DNA of 64,000 nucleotides from Metabacillus crassostreae (lineage in GTDB: Bacteria > Bacillota > Bacilli > Bacillales > Bacillaceae), in contig NZ_JAFBDU010000005.1 of NCBI RefSeq assembly GCF_016908395.1, positions 228,853 to 292,852 on the forward strand, read 5' to 3'. The notes below the pieces were generated by a model that saw only the letters and a list, made by a program, of their open reading frames with translations, had not been told where the DNA came from and did no database searches. This document shows, piece by piece, positions 1 through 9,468 of this stretch. Position numbers and translations under genes: made by a program. Positions within the stretch are counted from its first letter, which is position 1. The number at the start of each line of letters is the position of its first letter.

Positions 1-1767
1 TATGCTGATGAATATATGAGAGTTTTAGATGATAACAATGTTCCATATGGTGTTTTAGCAGGTAACCATGATGTTGATCAACTTTCTAATGATTACACTG
101 AGTATTATAAGTGGTTTGGTACTGATAGATTTGAAGATAAACCATACTACGGTGATACGTATAAAAACAATCGAGGCCATTATGATCTTATCTCAGAAAA
201 TGGTAATGATTTTATCATGGTATATATGGGCTGGGGAATTCAAAATGAAGATTTAGAATGGATCAATGATGTGTTAAAACAATATCCTGATCGAAAAGCG
301 ATATTAAGCTTTCATGAATATTTACTCGTTTCAGGAAATCGAAGTCCTTTAGGTAACGAGATATATGAACAAGTAGTTGAACCAAATGAAAATGTCATTG
401 CGGTTTTAAGTGGTCATTATCATGATTCAGAAACATTAATAAGTGAAATTGATGATGATCATGATGGTGTAACAGATCGTAAAGTATATCAAATGCTTGG
501 TGACTATCAAGGTGGTCCTGAGGGTGGTCAAGGATATATGAAGCTTTTACATTTTGATCAAGATAATAATAGAATCATCGTCAATACGTATTCACCATAT
601 TTAGATGATTATAACTATTATGATCCAAGTGAATATCCAGGTAAAGATGAAATGATCATTGATTTAGAGCTTAGTGTTGATGAAAAAAGAGTCGCTACCG
701 ATTATTTTTCTGTCAATGTTAAAACAGATACAGAAATCGGTAAACAAGAAAATGTGCCGAGTGGTAGTGATACAGAAGTAACCTGGACAGGGCTTACAGA
801 GAATGAAACATATTCCTGGTATGCTGTTGCGGAGGATCAGTTCACTGGAAAGTCAGTATCTGATATTTGGACATTCACAAAAGGGAAAAATGAAACAACG
901 AATCCGACGGACCCAGGTGAAAACCCAGAACAACCAGGAGATGGAGACAACCCAGGTGAAAACCCAGACCAACCAGGAGATGGAGATAACCCAGGTGAAA
1001 ATCCAGACCAACCAGGAGATGGAGATAATCCAGGCAAAAACCCGGAACAACCAGGCAATGGGACGAACCAACCTGGTAAAGATACATCTAACAATAATGG
1101 GGAAATTGCTGTTAAGCTTCAAGCTGGAAAAGCAACAATTTCAACAGAGGATCTAAAGCACCTATCAAAGAATACAAAGGTCATTTTAGATCTGAAAAAA
1201 GAATATAACGTTAAAGTTCAATTAACGAAGCAACAAATCCAAATAATGAAAGAAAAACAATTAGTGCTTGCGATTCAAAATCAAGATATGAATGTTTTCA
1301 TTCCAGCTGAAAACTTACCTGATGGTGATGTTGTTATTACTGTTGAACGTATGAAGGATATTCATGAATCAGTAAGTGCTGTGTATGATTTTAGTATTAC
1401 ATCAGGAGATAAAATTTATCATGAATTTTCACAGAATATGATCCTTGAATTTAAGGTGAAAAAAGAAGTGAAAAATACTGATAAGGTGAAGGTTTATTAT
1501 TACAATGAAGAGTTGAAAAAATGGGAGCTTATTGGTGGGGATTATGCTAACGGAATAGTTACTGCATCAACGAAACACTTTAGTACCTATGCTGCTTTTG
1601 AAATAACACCAGATGATAATATGGATGAGATTAGTGATCCAGAAGGTGGTTATCATTTACCTGAGACTGCGACTAGCATGTATACAATTCTTCTTAGCGG
1701 TATAATTCTCTTTTTGATAGGAGCAGGATTTGTTCTAAATCATCGGAGAAAAGTAAATAAAATGTAG
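1..1767 (+). CDS. Wall-anchored metallophosphoesterase, 5' truncated by the window edge
   Basis: The reading frame is open from base 1, so the N-terminus lies outside the window. Calcineurin-like phosphoesterase motifs are visible: GNHD at codons 21-24 and GHYH near codon 138, the metal-binding signatures of this superfamily. A Pro/Gly/Asp-rich spacer of repeated PGDGDNPGENP-like units follows (about codons 300-350), then a module of about 170 residues homologous to the C-terminal module of the alkaline phosphatase at 13968-16283. The end carries LPETA (codons 553-557), a hydrophobic segment and a basic tail, i.e. a sortase signal of the LPxTA type used by class D sortases. It should act outside the cell on phosphate esters. 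The exact substrate cannot be told from what is visible. Confidence 0.85.
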   Translation, partial: YADEYMRVLDDNNVPYGVLAGNHDVDQLSNDYTEYYKWFGTDRFEDKPYYGDTYKNNRGHYDLISENGNDFIMVYMGWGIQNEDLEWINDVLKQYPDRKAILSFHEYLLVSGNRSPLGNEIYEQVVEPNENVIAVLSGHYHDSETLISEIDDDHDGVTDRKVYQMLGDYQGGPEGGQGYMKLLHFDQDNNRIIVNTYSPYLDDYNYYDPSEYPGKDEMIIDLELSVDEKRVATDYFSVNVKTDTEIGKQENVPSGSDTEVTWTGLTENETYSWYAVAEDQFTGKSVSDIWTFTKGKNETTNPTDPGENPEQPGDGDNPGENPDQPGDGDNPGENPDQPGDGDNPGKNPEQPGNGTNQPGKDTSNNNGEIAVKLQAGKATISTEDLKHLSKNTKVILDLKKEYNVKVQLTKQQIQIMKEKQLVLAIQNQDMNVFIPAENLPDGDVVITVERMKDIHESVSAVYDFSITSGDKIYHEFSQNMILEFKVKKEVKNTDKVKVYYYNEELKKWELIGGDYANGIVTASTKHFSTYAAFEITPDDNMDEISDPEGGYHLPETATSMYTILLSGIILFLIGAGFVLNHRRKVNKM

Positions 1768-1927
1768 GATGGTTCAAGGTGAAATTTAGGAAGTTATTAA
1801 TGAATAGATAATCTTTTAATCATTACCTAATCAGAAAAATTAGAGTGAAGCAGTGCTAGAAAGAATGTGGAAAAACCCTAATTATCTTAAGTTTTAACAG
1901 TAAATTGGTAATATAAATAGCAAGTAG

Positions 1928-1957
1928 AAAAGCTCAGATTTCCTCTGAGCTTTTTTA
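1928..1957. terminator. Bidirectional intrinsic terminator
   Basis: The stem AAGCTCAGA / TCTGAGCTT has a 4-5 nt loop and a T6 run on the + strand. The complement also ends in T residues. It lies between the anchored phosphoesterase and the convergent lipoprotein gene and could serve both. Confidence 0.8.
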
Positions 1958-2003
1958 TGTGATATTTTACTAACCCAAATGGGACCAAAAGCCACTCATG
2001 AGC

Positions 2004-2693
2004 TTAATATTTAATATTTATCATTTTGATTAACTCTATGATTTTTTCATTATCACCTGGATCAACGTACACTAGCTTTGTATTGTTAATAATATCCTCT
2101 GTGTAATCCTTCATAAAGTTTTCCTCTACCTGAGCGGGGCTAGCCCAATGAGAAGGAACATTGTACACGTTAATCGTGCCATCCCCGTTACCACTATAGG
2201 TTACCGATCCGTCTACAGAACGAGAACCTTCCAATGTCACAACATCACTTGGATAGTTAGCACTAGTTTCATCATAAATATTAACAGGTTCTCCTGCTGG
2301 AATACGTCGTACATTTAATTCATCTATCTCTTGATTCGGTCCAAGTTGCAACCAAACACGGGCGTATTCAATTTGTTCACTAGAATACTGGGATAGTGTT
2401 TCTTTTTCTTCTTTATTTTCTACCTTTGAGTCACTATTTTCAGATGGGGTACTATCAGAAACTTCATTAACAGTTTTTTCTGATGAGGCATCATTCGCAT
2501 CAACAGTGTCTGGTTCCTCTGATCCACTTGTTGACAAACTTTCATCTTTTTTGGTTGTATCGTCTTCTATTGATTCTAAAATTGAACCTTTTTCTGAAGA
2601 ATTAGTAGTGGCTTCTTCGATTTTATTTCCAGTACATCCAACTAGCATAAATAAAGCAACATTTAAATAAAGAATATTTGTTAGATTTTTCAT
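2004..2693 (-). CDS. Putative lipoprotein of unknown function
   Basis: 229 residues. A hydrophobic signal ends in the lipobox LVGC (Cys20), so it is probably lipidated and held on the outer face of the membrane. Residues about 25-105 are a low-complexity Ser/Glu/Asp/Thr linker. The folded C-terminal part starts near YARVWLQLG and contains GSRSVDGSVTYSGNGDG. I do not recognise a characterised family. The gene is convergent with the phosphoesterase and shares its terminator. The start has only a weak ribosome site (AAAGGAA about 13 nt upstream). Confidence 0.75.
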   Translation of the reverse strand: MKNLTNILYLNVALFMLVGCTGNKIEEATTNSSEKGSILESIEDDTTKKDESLSTSGSEEPDTVDANDASSEKTVNEVSDSTPSENSDSKVENKEEKETLSQYSSEQIEYARVWLQLGPNQEIDELNVRRIPAGEPVNIYDETSANYPSDVVTLEGSRSVDGSVTYSGNGDGTINVYNVPSHWASPAQVEENFMKDYTEDIINNTKLVYVDPGDNEKIIELIKMINIKY

Positions 2694-3179
2694 TTGTCAA
2701 ACAATTCCTTTCATTATTAAGCAAAATCAAGTTTTAAGTAAGATTCACATACCCTAGTGGTTCACCTGCTGTGGTAGTGTGAGTACAAGTATTCACAAAC
2801 TATAAAATTATTTTAACATAAAATCCCATTTATTTCTCGAAAAGATACTGGGACGAAAGTATAATTAACAAAAGAGAAACTGAACAATGGTTGAGTAGTT
2901 ACGCCGAATCTAAAATATACTTCGTTTACCGCGGATGGTTGGAAAGCCACCTCATGCAACGCACTTTGGGACTAGTGTTGCTGATCATCCCGCTGGAGTC
3001 TACAATAATAATTCATCTAAACTTTAGTACAAGCATTCTCTTTTGTAGAATAGAAAAATTGAATCTTTTTCAGGTAATGTCGTGGAATAATCCTTATTTA
3101 TCCACTAACACTAAAAGCAATTAGCTGCTCATGAAACAAATTCTAATCGGGCAACATAAAGCGTAGGAGGTGGTGTAAT
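2694..3179. other. Gene-free stretch with a degenerate dispersed repeat
   Basis: No convincing gene. Around 2922-3003 the sequence (ACCGCGGATGG..., GGAAAGCCACCTC..., CCCGCTGGAGTCTAC) resembles the GC-rich dispersed repeat core found elsewhere in this window, but is strongly eroded. A short open frame here (2891-3124) is composed of this repeat and is not called. Confidence 0.45.
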
Positions 3180-3614
3180 GTGAAGAAGTGGTTAATGTTA
3201 TCAATTTTTTCTTTATGTTTAACAGGCTGTCAAATGCAAGCGCGAGAAGGCTATGAGCCTCAAGCTGAAGATATTAATGGAACACGTTTGATGAAGGATG
3301 GACATGCTACTTATGAAAATCAGGAATTAGCAGATGAGCCATATGTGCCGAATCAAAATCCGAATTTTATTGATTTGACAGAATCCAGACCAGATCTCGG
3401 ATCAGATCAGAATAAGCTTGAAGAAGCAATCATGGATGATGAGGAATTAACATTAGGACCAGTTATGATGTTTGGAAATAAAATTCACACAACCGTGTAT
3501 ACAACAGAGGAGCTTTCAAAAAAGGAAAAGAAACAAAGAGTGAAGGAAATTCATGAAAAAATGATTACAGCATTACCTCGTTATCGAATTGATGTTGAAT
3601 TAAAGCAAAAATAA
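3180..3614 (+). CDS. Small lipoprotein, possibly sporulation-related
   Basis: 144 residues from a GTG start preceded by an excellent ribosome site (GGAGGTGGT, 3167-3175). The signal peptide ends in the lipobox LTGC (Cys17). The remainder is hydrophilic, and the Lys-rich C-terminal part (YTTEELSKKEKKQRVKEIHEK) looks helical. It weakly resembles small Bacillus spore lipoproteins of the YhcN/YlaJ type, but I cannot assign it. It is convergent with racA, sharing a terminator hairpin. Confidence 0.72.
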   Translation: MKKWLMLSIFSLCLTGCQMQAREGYEPQAEDINGTRLMKDGHATYENQELADEPYVPNQNPNFIDLTESRPDLGSDQNKLEEAIMDDEELTLGPVMMFGNKIHTTVYTTEELSKKEKKQRVKEIHEKMITALPRYRIDVELKQK

Positions 3615-3638
3615 CAAGGGGCGTTGATGCCCCTTGTT
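3613..3638. terminator. Hairpin shared by convergent lipoprotein and racA genes
   Basis: Perfect 10-bp stem AACAAGGGGC / GCCCCTTGTT with a 6-nt loop, overlapping the stop region of both convergent genes. The T-tracts are weak, so termination efficiency is uncertain. Confidence 0.6.
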
Positions 3639-4158
3639 AGAATCCAAAGATAGAACTAATTAAATTTTTCTTTCTGGATTTTTTTGGAGCTGATATGCTA
3701 TCAAAAACAAGTAAGTGATCTTTAGCAGGAGCCTCGCGTTTTTGCCCATTTTCTAGCTCATCTATTCTTTGTTCAAGCTTTTGTATGGTTGATGTTAATT
3801 CTTCCATTTCTCTTCTATGCTGTAAAACTTGATAAGAAACAACATCATCTGCTTTATTTCTTACTCGTCGTTCTAGTTCATCAATTCGATTATTTATTTC
3901 ATTAAATTTAGTAGTATCGATTGTTGTTGTCATTCTTTTAATAGACCCCTTCCGAATGTTGTCTAATGTATCAGGCTGTTGAGGTGTTTGATGTAGGGTT
4001 TGCTGTTGAATTTGTCTAATTTTTTTAATATCATCTTCAGAAAATTGATAATGTCCCAGTTCATTTTTCTCTAACTCCATGTCGTATTGACTAACCCATC
4101 TCATCAACGTTCTTCTAGAAACCCCAAGTAACTTAGTGACAGTTGTTGTACTATTCAT
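3637..4158 (-). CDS. racA: RacA chromosome-anchoring protein
   Basis: 173 residues (B. subtilis RacA is about 184). The N-terminal MerR-like helix-turn-helix (TVTKLLGVSRRTLMRWVSQY) should bind DNA. Residues about 95-145 form a coiled coil (NNRIDELERRVRNK, IQKLEQRIDELENG). A basic C-terminus follows. In B. subtilis, RacA binds origin-proximal repeats and tethers the stretched chromosome to DivIVA at the cell pole at the onset of sporulation. Position next to ywkD and prfA matches B. subtilis exactly (ywkC = racA). Confidence 0.88.
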   Translation of the reverse strand: MNSTTTVTKLLGVSRRTLMRWVSQYDMELEKNELGHYQFSEDDIKKIRQIQQQTLHQTPQQPDTLDNIRKGSIKRMTTTIDTTKFNEINNRIDELERRVRNKADDVVSYQVLQHRREMEELTSTIQKLEQRIDELENGQKREAPAKDHLLVFDSISAPKKSRKKNLISSIFGF

Positions 4159-4358
4159 CTTCTTCCTCCTTAAATTTCAGTACATAATCAAACTGCAGCT
4201 TTCTCATCATCCAAAGACAAACCAACAGACATGTGAACTTCTATTAGTAGGTTTTCGACTCTTAAAGCTAGTTACCTTCACGTTAGACAAAACAAGTATG
4301 TATTCGGCAAAGAAAGTGGATGTTTTACATAATATGATGCTGTAATGTCGAACCTATT

Positions 4359-4745
4359 TTATTTTTCATATAATTCAAGTGGTAAACCGTCTGGATCAGG
4401 GAAGAATGTAAACTTTTTATCAGTAAAAGGATCTACCCGAATATTTTCTACTTCTATCCCTTTTTCTAGTAACTCTTCTACTGCAGACTGGATATTGTCG
4501 ACTTCAAATGCTAGATGTCGTAAACCTAGAGCCTCAGGATTTGTAGGTCGTTTAGGAGGGTTTGGGAATGAAAACAACTCAATTTGATATGTATCATTTA
4601 CCTTTAAATCTAATTTATATGACCTACGTTCCTCACGATAAACTTCTGCAACTATTTCAAAACCGAGAATATTGGTATAAAAATCCTTTGAAACCTCGTA
4701 ATCAGAACAAATAATGGCTACATGATGAATTTTATTAATATTCAA
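4359..4745 (-). CDS. ywkD: VOC/glyoxalase-family protein YwkD
   Basis: 128 residues covering one vicinal-oxygen-chelate domain. It begins INKIHHVAIICSDYEVSKDFYTNILGF and ends DPDGLPLELYEK, with His/Glu residues placed as metal ligands (HHVAI, HLAFEV, ELYE). Members include glyoxalase I and related lyases or epimerases; the substrate here is unknown. Synteny between racA and prfA identifies it as the ywkD orthologue. It is divergent from prfA. Confidence 0.85.
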   Translation of the reverse strand: MNINKIHHVAIICSDYEVSKDFYTNILGFEIVAEVYREERRSYKLDLKVNDTYQIELFSFPNPPKRPTNPEALGLRHLAFEVDNIQSAVEELLEKGIEVENIRVDPFTDKKFTFFPDPDGLPLELYEK

Positions 4746-4839
4746 GCTAACTACCTCTTTTCATTATGGAATTATTTAATAACTGGTGTGATCTTAACTC
4801 ATACTATTATAATATAAGCCAAATAAGATGAATTTGCTT

Positions 4840-4868
4840 TTGACGCTTTATGTGACCTATACTATAAT
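4840..4868 (+). promoter_or_regulatory. SigmaA-type promoter of prfA-prmC
   Basis: TTGACG at 4840-4845, 17 nt, TATAAT at 4863-4868, about 35 bp before the prfA start. Near-consensus vegetative promoter. Confidence 0.75.
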
Positions 4869-4902
4869 TATAATGTTATGCATGAAAATTGAGGTGACAT
4901 GT

Positions 4903-5973
4903 ATGTTAGATCGTTTAGAATCGGTAGAATATCGTTATGAAAAACTAAATCAGCTATTAATGGATCCTGACATTATCGGAGATTCTAAGAAGCTGCGTGA
5001 ATATTCAAAGGAACAATCCGATTTACAGGAAACAGTTGAAGTGTATCGTGAATATAAAGAAGTTCGTGAGCAAATTGCTGATACGAAATCAATGCTTGAT
5101 GAAAAGCTTGATGCGGAAATGCGCGAAATGGCTAAAGAAGAGCTGTCAGAGCTAGAGGATCGTGAAGAAGAATTAACAGCACGTCTTAAGATTCTTCTTG
5201 TACCAAAGGACCCTAATGACGATAAAAACGTAATCGTGGAAATCCGTGGTGCAGCTGGTGGAGATGAAGCTGCGTTATTTGCTTCAGATTTATATCGCAT
5301 GTACAGCCGTTTTGCAGAGATGCAGGGCTGGAGAACAGAAGTTATGGAAGCAAACGCAACAGGTACTGGTGGTTATAAAGAAATTATCTTTATGATCAAT
5401 GGTAAAGGTGCATATTCTAAGCTGAAGTTTGAAAATGGTGCCCACCGTGTTCAACGTGTTCCTGAAACAGAATCAGGTGGACGTATTCACACATCTACAG
5501 CAACAGTTGCTGTTCTTCCAGAAACAGAAGAGGTTGAAGTAGAGATTCACGAGAAAGATATTCGTACAGATACGTTTGCGTCAAGTGGACCAGGTGGACA
5601 AAGTGTTAATACAACAATGTCTGCCGTTCGTTTAACACATCTTCCTACAAATACAGTTGTATCTTGTCAGGATGAAAAATCACAAATTAAAAACAAAGAA
5701 AAAGCAATGAAGGTACTTCGTGCACGTGTGTATGATAAATTTCAACGTGAAGCACAAGCAGAAATTGACCAAAACCGTAAGCTAGCAGTTGGTACAGGTG
5801 ACCGTTCTGAGCGAATTAGAACATATAACTTCCCGCAAAACCGTGTAACAGATCACAGAATTGGTTTAACAATTCAAAAGCTTGATCAAATTCTAGAAGG
5901 AAAGCTTGATGAAGTTGTGGAAACGTTAATCGTTGAAGATCAATCAAGCCGACTTCAAGATGCGGAAGAGTAG
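4903..5973 (+). CDS. prfA: Peptide chain release factor 1
   Basis: 356 residues, normal for RF1. The GGQ peptidyl-hydrolase motif is in [10 protein letters not shown], and the RF1 C-terminal region reads [19 protein letters not shown]. It recognises UAA/UAG and releases the finished peptide. The start chosen is the ATG preceded by GAGGTGAC. A longer in-frame ATG at 4828 would overlap the promoter and add a hydrophobic stretch foreign to the family. It is followed after 6 bp by prmC, which methylates the GGQ glutamine, so the two form an operon. Confidence 0.97.
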   Translation: MLDRLESVEYRYEKLNQLLMDPDIIGDSKKLREYSKEQSDLQETVEVYREYKEVREQIADTKSMLDEKLDAEMREMAKEELSELEDREEELTARLKILLVPKDPNDDKNVIVEIRGAAGGDEAALFASDLYRMYSRFAEMQGWRTEVMEANATGTGGYKEIIFMINGKGAYSKLKFENGAHRVQRVPETESGGRIHTSTATVAVLPETEEVEVEIHEKDIRTDTFASSGPGGQSVNTTMSAVRLTHLPTNTVVSCQDEKSQIKNKEKAMKVLRARVYDKFQREAQAEIDQNRKLAVGTGDRSERIRTYNFPQNRVTDHRIGLTIQKLDQILEGKLDEVVETLIVEDQSSRLQDAEE

Positions 5974-5979
5974 AATAAG

Positions 5980-6849
5980 ATGAAATTTGTATACGAAGCC
6001 CTTAATTGGGCTTCTTCTTTTTTAAAGGAAGCGGGAAGAGATGAAAATGCTGGAGAGCTATTGCTGCGTCACCATTTAAATATGGAGCGTGCGACACTAC
6101 TGTCAAATTTGAGATTGGTCCTCTCAGAAGAACAAAAAGAAATTTTCATACATGATGTAAATAAGCATGGAGAAGGCATACCTGTTCAATATTTAATCGG
6201 CTATGAAGAATTTTATGGGCGACGCTTTAAAGTGAACAAAGAGGTGCTTATCCCAAGACCTGAAACAGAGGAGCTTGTTGAAGGAATTCTAACAAGAGCT
6301 ACAAAAATGTTTGCAGATCAAAAAGAAATCAATGTAGTTGATATCGGCACTGGAAGCGGTGCGATTGCCATTACATTAGCTTTAGAAAAATCGGAATTCA
6401 AAGTGAGTGCTGTTGATATTGCAGAAGAATCCTTACAAATTGCTAAAGAAAATGCAGAAGCTTTGCAAGCAGCTGTAGAATTTTTACACGGTGATCTACT
6501 TGAACCGATTGCAAATAAAGCTAAAGAAGGAAAAATCGATATCCTAGTTTCAAATCCTCCATATATACCTGATTGGGAAATTGAAACTCTTTCACCTGTT
6601 GTGAAGGATTATGAACCAATGCGGGCATTAGCAGGAGGAAAGGATGGTCTTGACTTTTATAGAAGATTAATTTCAGACATGCAAGAGCTCCTGAATACTC
6701 CCGCTTTAATCGCATTTGAAATTGGAGCAGGTCAAGGGGAGGATGTGCAGAATCTTCTAAAGCAGGCTCTTCCATATGCGAAAGTTGAAGTTGTTTATGA
6801 TATTAATGGTAAAGATCGCATGGTGTTTGCTGAAAAGAAGGAAGATTAA
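5980..6849 (+). CDS. prmC: Release factor glutamine methyltransferase
   Basis: 289 residues. SAM-binding motif VDIGTGSGAIAI and the diagnostic NPPY motif (LVSNPPYIPDWE) of N5-glutamine methyltransferases. PrmC (HemK) methylates Gln of the GGQ motif in RF1 and RF2. It starts 6 bp after the prfA stop, consistent with co-transcription. This is the same pair and order as in B. subtilis ywkE. Confidence 0.95.
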   Translation: MKFVYEALNWASSFLKEAGRDENAGELLLRHHLNMERATLLSNLRLVLSEEQKEIFIHDVNKHGEGIPVQYLIGYEEFYGRRFKVNKEVLIPRPETEELVEGILTRATKMFADQKEINVVDIGTGSGAIAITLALEKSEFKVSAVDIAEESLQIAKENAEALQAAVEFLHGDLLEPIANKAKEGKIDILVSNPPYIPDWEIETLSPVVKDYEPMRALAGGKDGLDFYRRLISDMQELLNTPALIAFEIGAGQGEDVQNLLKQALPYAKVEVVYDINGKDRMVFAEKKED

Positions 6850-6907
6850 CGGGTTCAGTTTACTATCGAAAATACACATTTCATATATTAGTGTTTTTTT
6901 ATAGAAT

Positions 6908-7257
6908 GAGGCTGGGACATAATTAAAGATGTCATACAAAAAGACGAATAAATCTAAATTCAGTTAAGTTGAAAGAAATAAGTTCGTTCCATTGCGCTGC
7001 AAACATTTGCTTTCCGCGGGGAGGAAGCTAAGCCTCCTCGTAAGCTGCGCGCCTGTGGGGTCTCAGCCTTTACTCTGCACCCGCAGGAGTCAAATGTTTT
7101 CCGCTCCATTCCACTAGTTCTTAAAAATAGTATGCAAAATCAAAAAATCTATTGAGGACAACAAATAAAAACCCGAAATGTTAGGCGAATAATCAATTGA
7201 AATATCTCCAAATATTTCGGGTTTATCTTTAGCTTAAATACTTATGTCCCAGCCTCA
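6908..7257. repeat. Composite interspersed repeat with 15-bp terminal inverted repeats (copy A)
   Basis: It is bounded by GAGGCTGGGACATAA (6908-6922) and its perfect reverse complement TTATGTCCCAGCCTC (7243-7257). Inside lies a GC-rich core (about 6990-7112) also found alone elsewhere in the window, and an AT-rich hairpin with an ACCCGAAA...TTTCGGGT stem near the right end. Copies B (12443-12789) and C (49168-49486) are in the opposite orientation. No transposase is encoded, so it resembles a non-autonomous, MITE-like element. Confidence 0.85.
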
Positions 7258-7395
7258 TTTCTTGTATTCATTTTCAATCGCTTACTCAAAAAAAGTGAAT
7301 ATTATTAAAAATCGACTTATCCACAAGCCGCCCATGAATCACGTGATTATGGTAGATGTTATCTTGGATAATCGCTTAAATAAGGTACTCTCTTT

Positions 7396-7944
7396 TTAAC
7401 CTAATGGATCTTCTCCAAATCTTTCCCATAGAACAGGAAATAGATTTTCTAGATCATCTTCTCCCCAATCAAATTCGATGTCATTTACAGGTTGCAATCC
7501 CTTTTTATCAAGAGCTTCTAATAATTCGTCGTGTATATTGTCATCCCATTCAATATCACCAGTCTTTATCAGGGTATAGGCATCAAGTCCAACCGAAAGT
7601 AACTCTTCATTTTGAGGGTACCCTTCGTCATCAAGGTTATCTTCATTTATATATTCTGCTAAAAATTCAGGGTCTCTCAATCCCTTGTTAAATACTACTT
7701 CTCCTTGTCCAATAAGCCATCCCCGAAAATAATCAAAAGCATCATCAGAACAGCCACCCATTAAAACAAACGCTGCTCCCCATAAACGGGAATTATAACT
7801 TGCATTCATTAACTCTTGAAATAGAAATTCATATTCCACAACTTCCTCTAATTCTTTTTCAGCTAATAACTCAGTTAACCATTCTGCTTGATCATCAAAT
7901 TCTCTGGATTTCTCGATTAAACTCCACAATTCTTTCTGATCCAT
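7396..7944 (-). CDS. DUF4240-domain protein
   Basis: 182 residues from an ATG preceded by GGAGGT 8 nt upstream; an alternative ATG 15 codons earlier lacks a ribosome site. The N-terminal MDQKELWSLIEKSREF and central FRGWLIGQGEVVFNKGLRDPE are typical of DUF4240, a family of unknown function often carried near contact-toxin or WGR-type proteins. It is very acidic overall. It is an accessory insertion between prmC and spoIIR and sits directly beside interspersed repeat A. Confidence 0.75.
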   Translation of the reverse strand: MDQKELWSLIEKSREFDDQAEWLTELLAEKELEEVVEYEFLFQELMNASYNSRLWGAAFVLMGGCSDDAFDYFRGWLIGQGEVVFNKGLRDPEFLAEYINEDNLDDEGYPQNEELLSVGLDAYTLIKTGDIEWDDNIHDELLEALDKKGLQPVNDIEFDWGEDDLENLFPVLWERFGEDPLG

Positions 7945-8239
7945 TATAAAGACCTCCATTTTATCTTCGCTAATTGGTAAATTTGACATATAATAATCGA
8001 TTTTCTCACTTAAATGAACCTACCTGTTATAGTAAGTATAGTATTTCTCAACTAATACATATTTTAACATATTTAAGTTCATACCCATATTCTTTCAGGA
8101 AATCAGAAAACATAGAATACATCCTTAACTTTGATAACTAACTATTATTCTATCTATTAATCTATTTTTAAAAAATTTTTAAAAACATAGTTTAAGAATC
8201 TTTTACGCTGTCCATACTGTCTACCAAGGGAGGCGTTAG

Positions 8240-8899
8240 ATGATGAAAAAACAACAATTAGCACTTATATATATAATCCTATTATTTGCAGGGGCAATCG
8301 CAAATGTTTATAAAGAACCAGTAGCAGCAACAAGCACTGATGAACCCGTTGTGATACCAGATGAGGCTATCCGATTAAGAATTCTAGCTAATAGTAATTC
8401 TGATGAAGACCAGGAATTAAAAAGAAAGATTCGTGATGAAGTGAATAAAGAAATTACAGAATGGGTGGAAGAATTAACTTCTGTAGAAGCTGCTAGAAAA
8501 TTAATTCAATCAAGATTACCAGAAATAGAATCAATTGTGGAAGATGTACTAGAAAAAGAAAATATGCAACAATCATATTCAGTAGATTTCGATAATGTTA
8601 GCTTTCCAACTAAGCTTTATGGCAATTTCATTTACCCAGCAGGAGATTACGAAGCGATCCTTATTAGCTTAGGTGAAGCAAAAGGTGCTAACTGGTGGTG
8701 TGTACTATTCCCACCATTATGCTTCTTAGACTTTTCAAATGGAGAAGCTGTCGCAAGTGCAGAAGAAACAGAAGAGAAGCAAGTAGCTGAAAACGATCAA
8801 GCTGAAGCATCTTCTCTTGTTATAGATGAGGAAGAAGAAAAAGAAGAAGTAGAAGTTAAATTCTTCTTAGTAGAGTGGATTGAAGGGATATTTTCATAA
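8240..8899 (+). CDS. spoIIR: Stage II sporulation protein R
   Basis: 219 residues with an N-terminal signal or anchor segment and the SpoIIR core (AIRLRILANSNSDEDQELKRKIRDEV...GNFIYPAGDYEAILISLG...NWWCVLFPPLCFLD). SpoIIR is made in the forespore under sigma F, exported to the intermembrane space, and triggers SpoIIGA to process pro-sigma E in the mother cell. Two ATGs in tandem (8240, 8243) both fit the GGGAGGCG site. The acidic tail (residues 175-210) is variable in the family. Position matches B. subtilis. Confidence 0.94.
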   Translation: MMKKQQLALIYIILLFAGAIANVYKEPVAATSTDEPVVIPDEAIRLRILANSNSDEDQELKRKIRDEVNKEITEWVEELTSVEAARKLIQSRLPEIESIVEDVLEKENMQQSYSVDFDNVSFPTKLYGNFIYPAGDYEAILISLGEAKGANWWCVLFPPLCFLDFSNGEAVASAEETEEKQVAENDQAEASSLVIDEEEEKEEVEVKFFLVEWIEGIFS

Positions 8900-8902
8900 G
8901 GT

Positions 8903-8935
8903 AAAAAAAGCGGGGTCAGACCCCTGCTTTTTTTT
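8903..8935 (+). terminator. Intrinsic terminator after spoIIR
   Basis: A7 plus GC stem around GGGGTCAGACCCC, followed by T8. The same GGGGTC-GACCCC palindrome recurs near 54311. Confidence 0.88.
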
Positions 8936-8997
8936 GGAATAAAACTAGATTTCATCTCATAGAGTTGTAGTAGAGAAAAATGATATGGGGTGAGATC

Positions 8998-9441
8998 ATG
9001 TTTTATCAATTGAAAATAGCAGAAGAAAAGGATCTTGGTAGATTAACAGATTTTGTCGTAAAAGCTGGTGTGAGTTCTGATGGTATTTCAGAAATTATCG
9101 ACTATTTTGTACTAATGGAGGATGGAGAAAATGAGATTGTTGCGTGTATTGGTGTTCAACCATTAAATGAGAATGGATTGTTAAGATCCTTAGTAGTGTC
9201 AGACAAGCTTAAACAAGCACATATCTTAACACTTTTCCAAAGTATTCAAACATTAGCTGAGAAAAAAGGTATTAATCATTTATTTTTGGTAACTAATAAA
9301 GAAGCATCAGTGCAACTTTTATCACTTATGGGCTTTGAAGAGATAGATTTTAAAGCAATTCCAGAGGATCTTTTAACTTTAGAGCATATGAATGGCTCAC
9401 TAAAAGAAGAAAATGCAAAGATCATGAGAAGAACTGCTTAA
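8998..9441 (+). CDS. ywlB: GNAT-family acetyltransferase YwlB
   Basis: 147 residues. The start is the ATG directly behind GGGGTGAG; an ATG 6 codons earlier has no ribosome site. The GNAT fold is suggested by LRSLVVSDKLKQAHI (acetyl-CoA loop region) and the terminal LLSLMGFEEIDFK strand. The substrate is unknown. Orthology to ywlB rests on position between spoIIR and ywlC. Confidence 0.8.
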   Translation: MFYQLKIAEEKDLGRLTDFVVKAGVSSDGISEIIDYFVLMEDGENEIVACIGVQPLNENGLLRSLVVSDKLKQAHILTLFQSIQTLAEKKGINHLFLVTNKEASVQLLSLMGFEEIDFKAIPEDLLTLEHMNGSLKEENAKIMRRTA

Positions 9442-9468
9442 TATCCACACAGTTATCCACAATACCGC

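Noticed and set aside
837..1122. Long antisense open frames over the Pro-rich repeat of the phosphoesterase
   Set aside because: They mirror the repetitive PGDGDNPGENP coding sequence, have biased composition and no ribosome site. The same holds for the antisense frames over 15299-15760.
2891..3124. 77-codon open frame
   Set aside because: It lies within an eroded GC-rich interspersed repeat, with no ribosome site and no family resemblance.
4828..4902. Longer N-terminus for prfA
   Set aside because: It overlaps the TTGACG-TATAAT promoter and adds a hydrophobic stretch absent from RF1; the ATG at 4903 has a proper ribosome site.
8100..8239. Sigma F promoter before spoIIR, and sigma E/F promoters before spoIID and spoIIQ
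   Set aside because: Expected from biology, but I could not find matches with correct -35/-10 spacing by eye.
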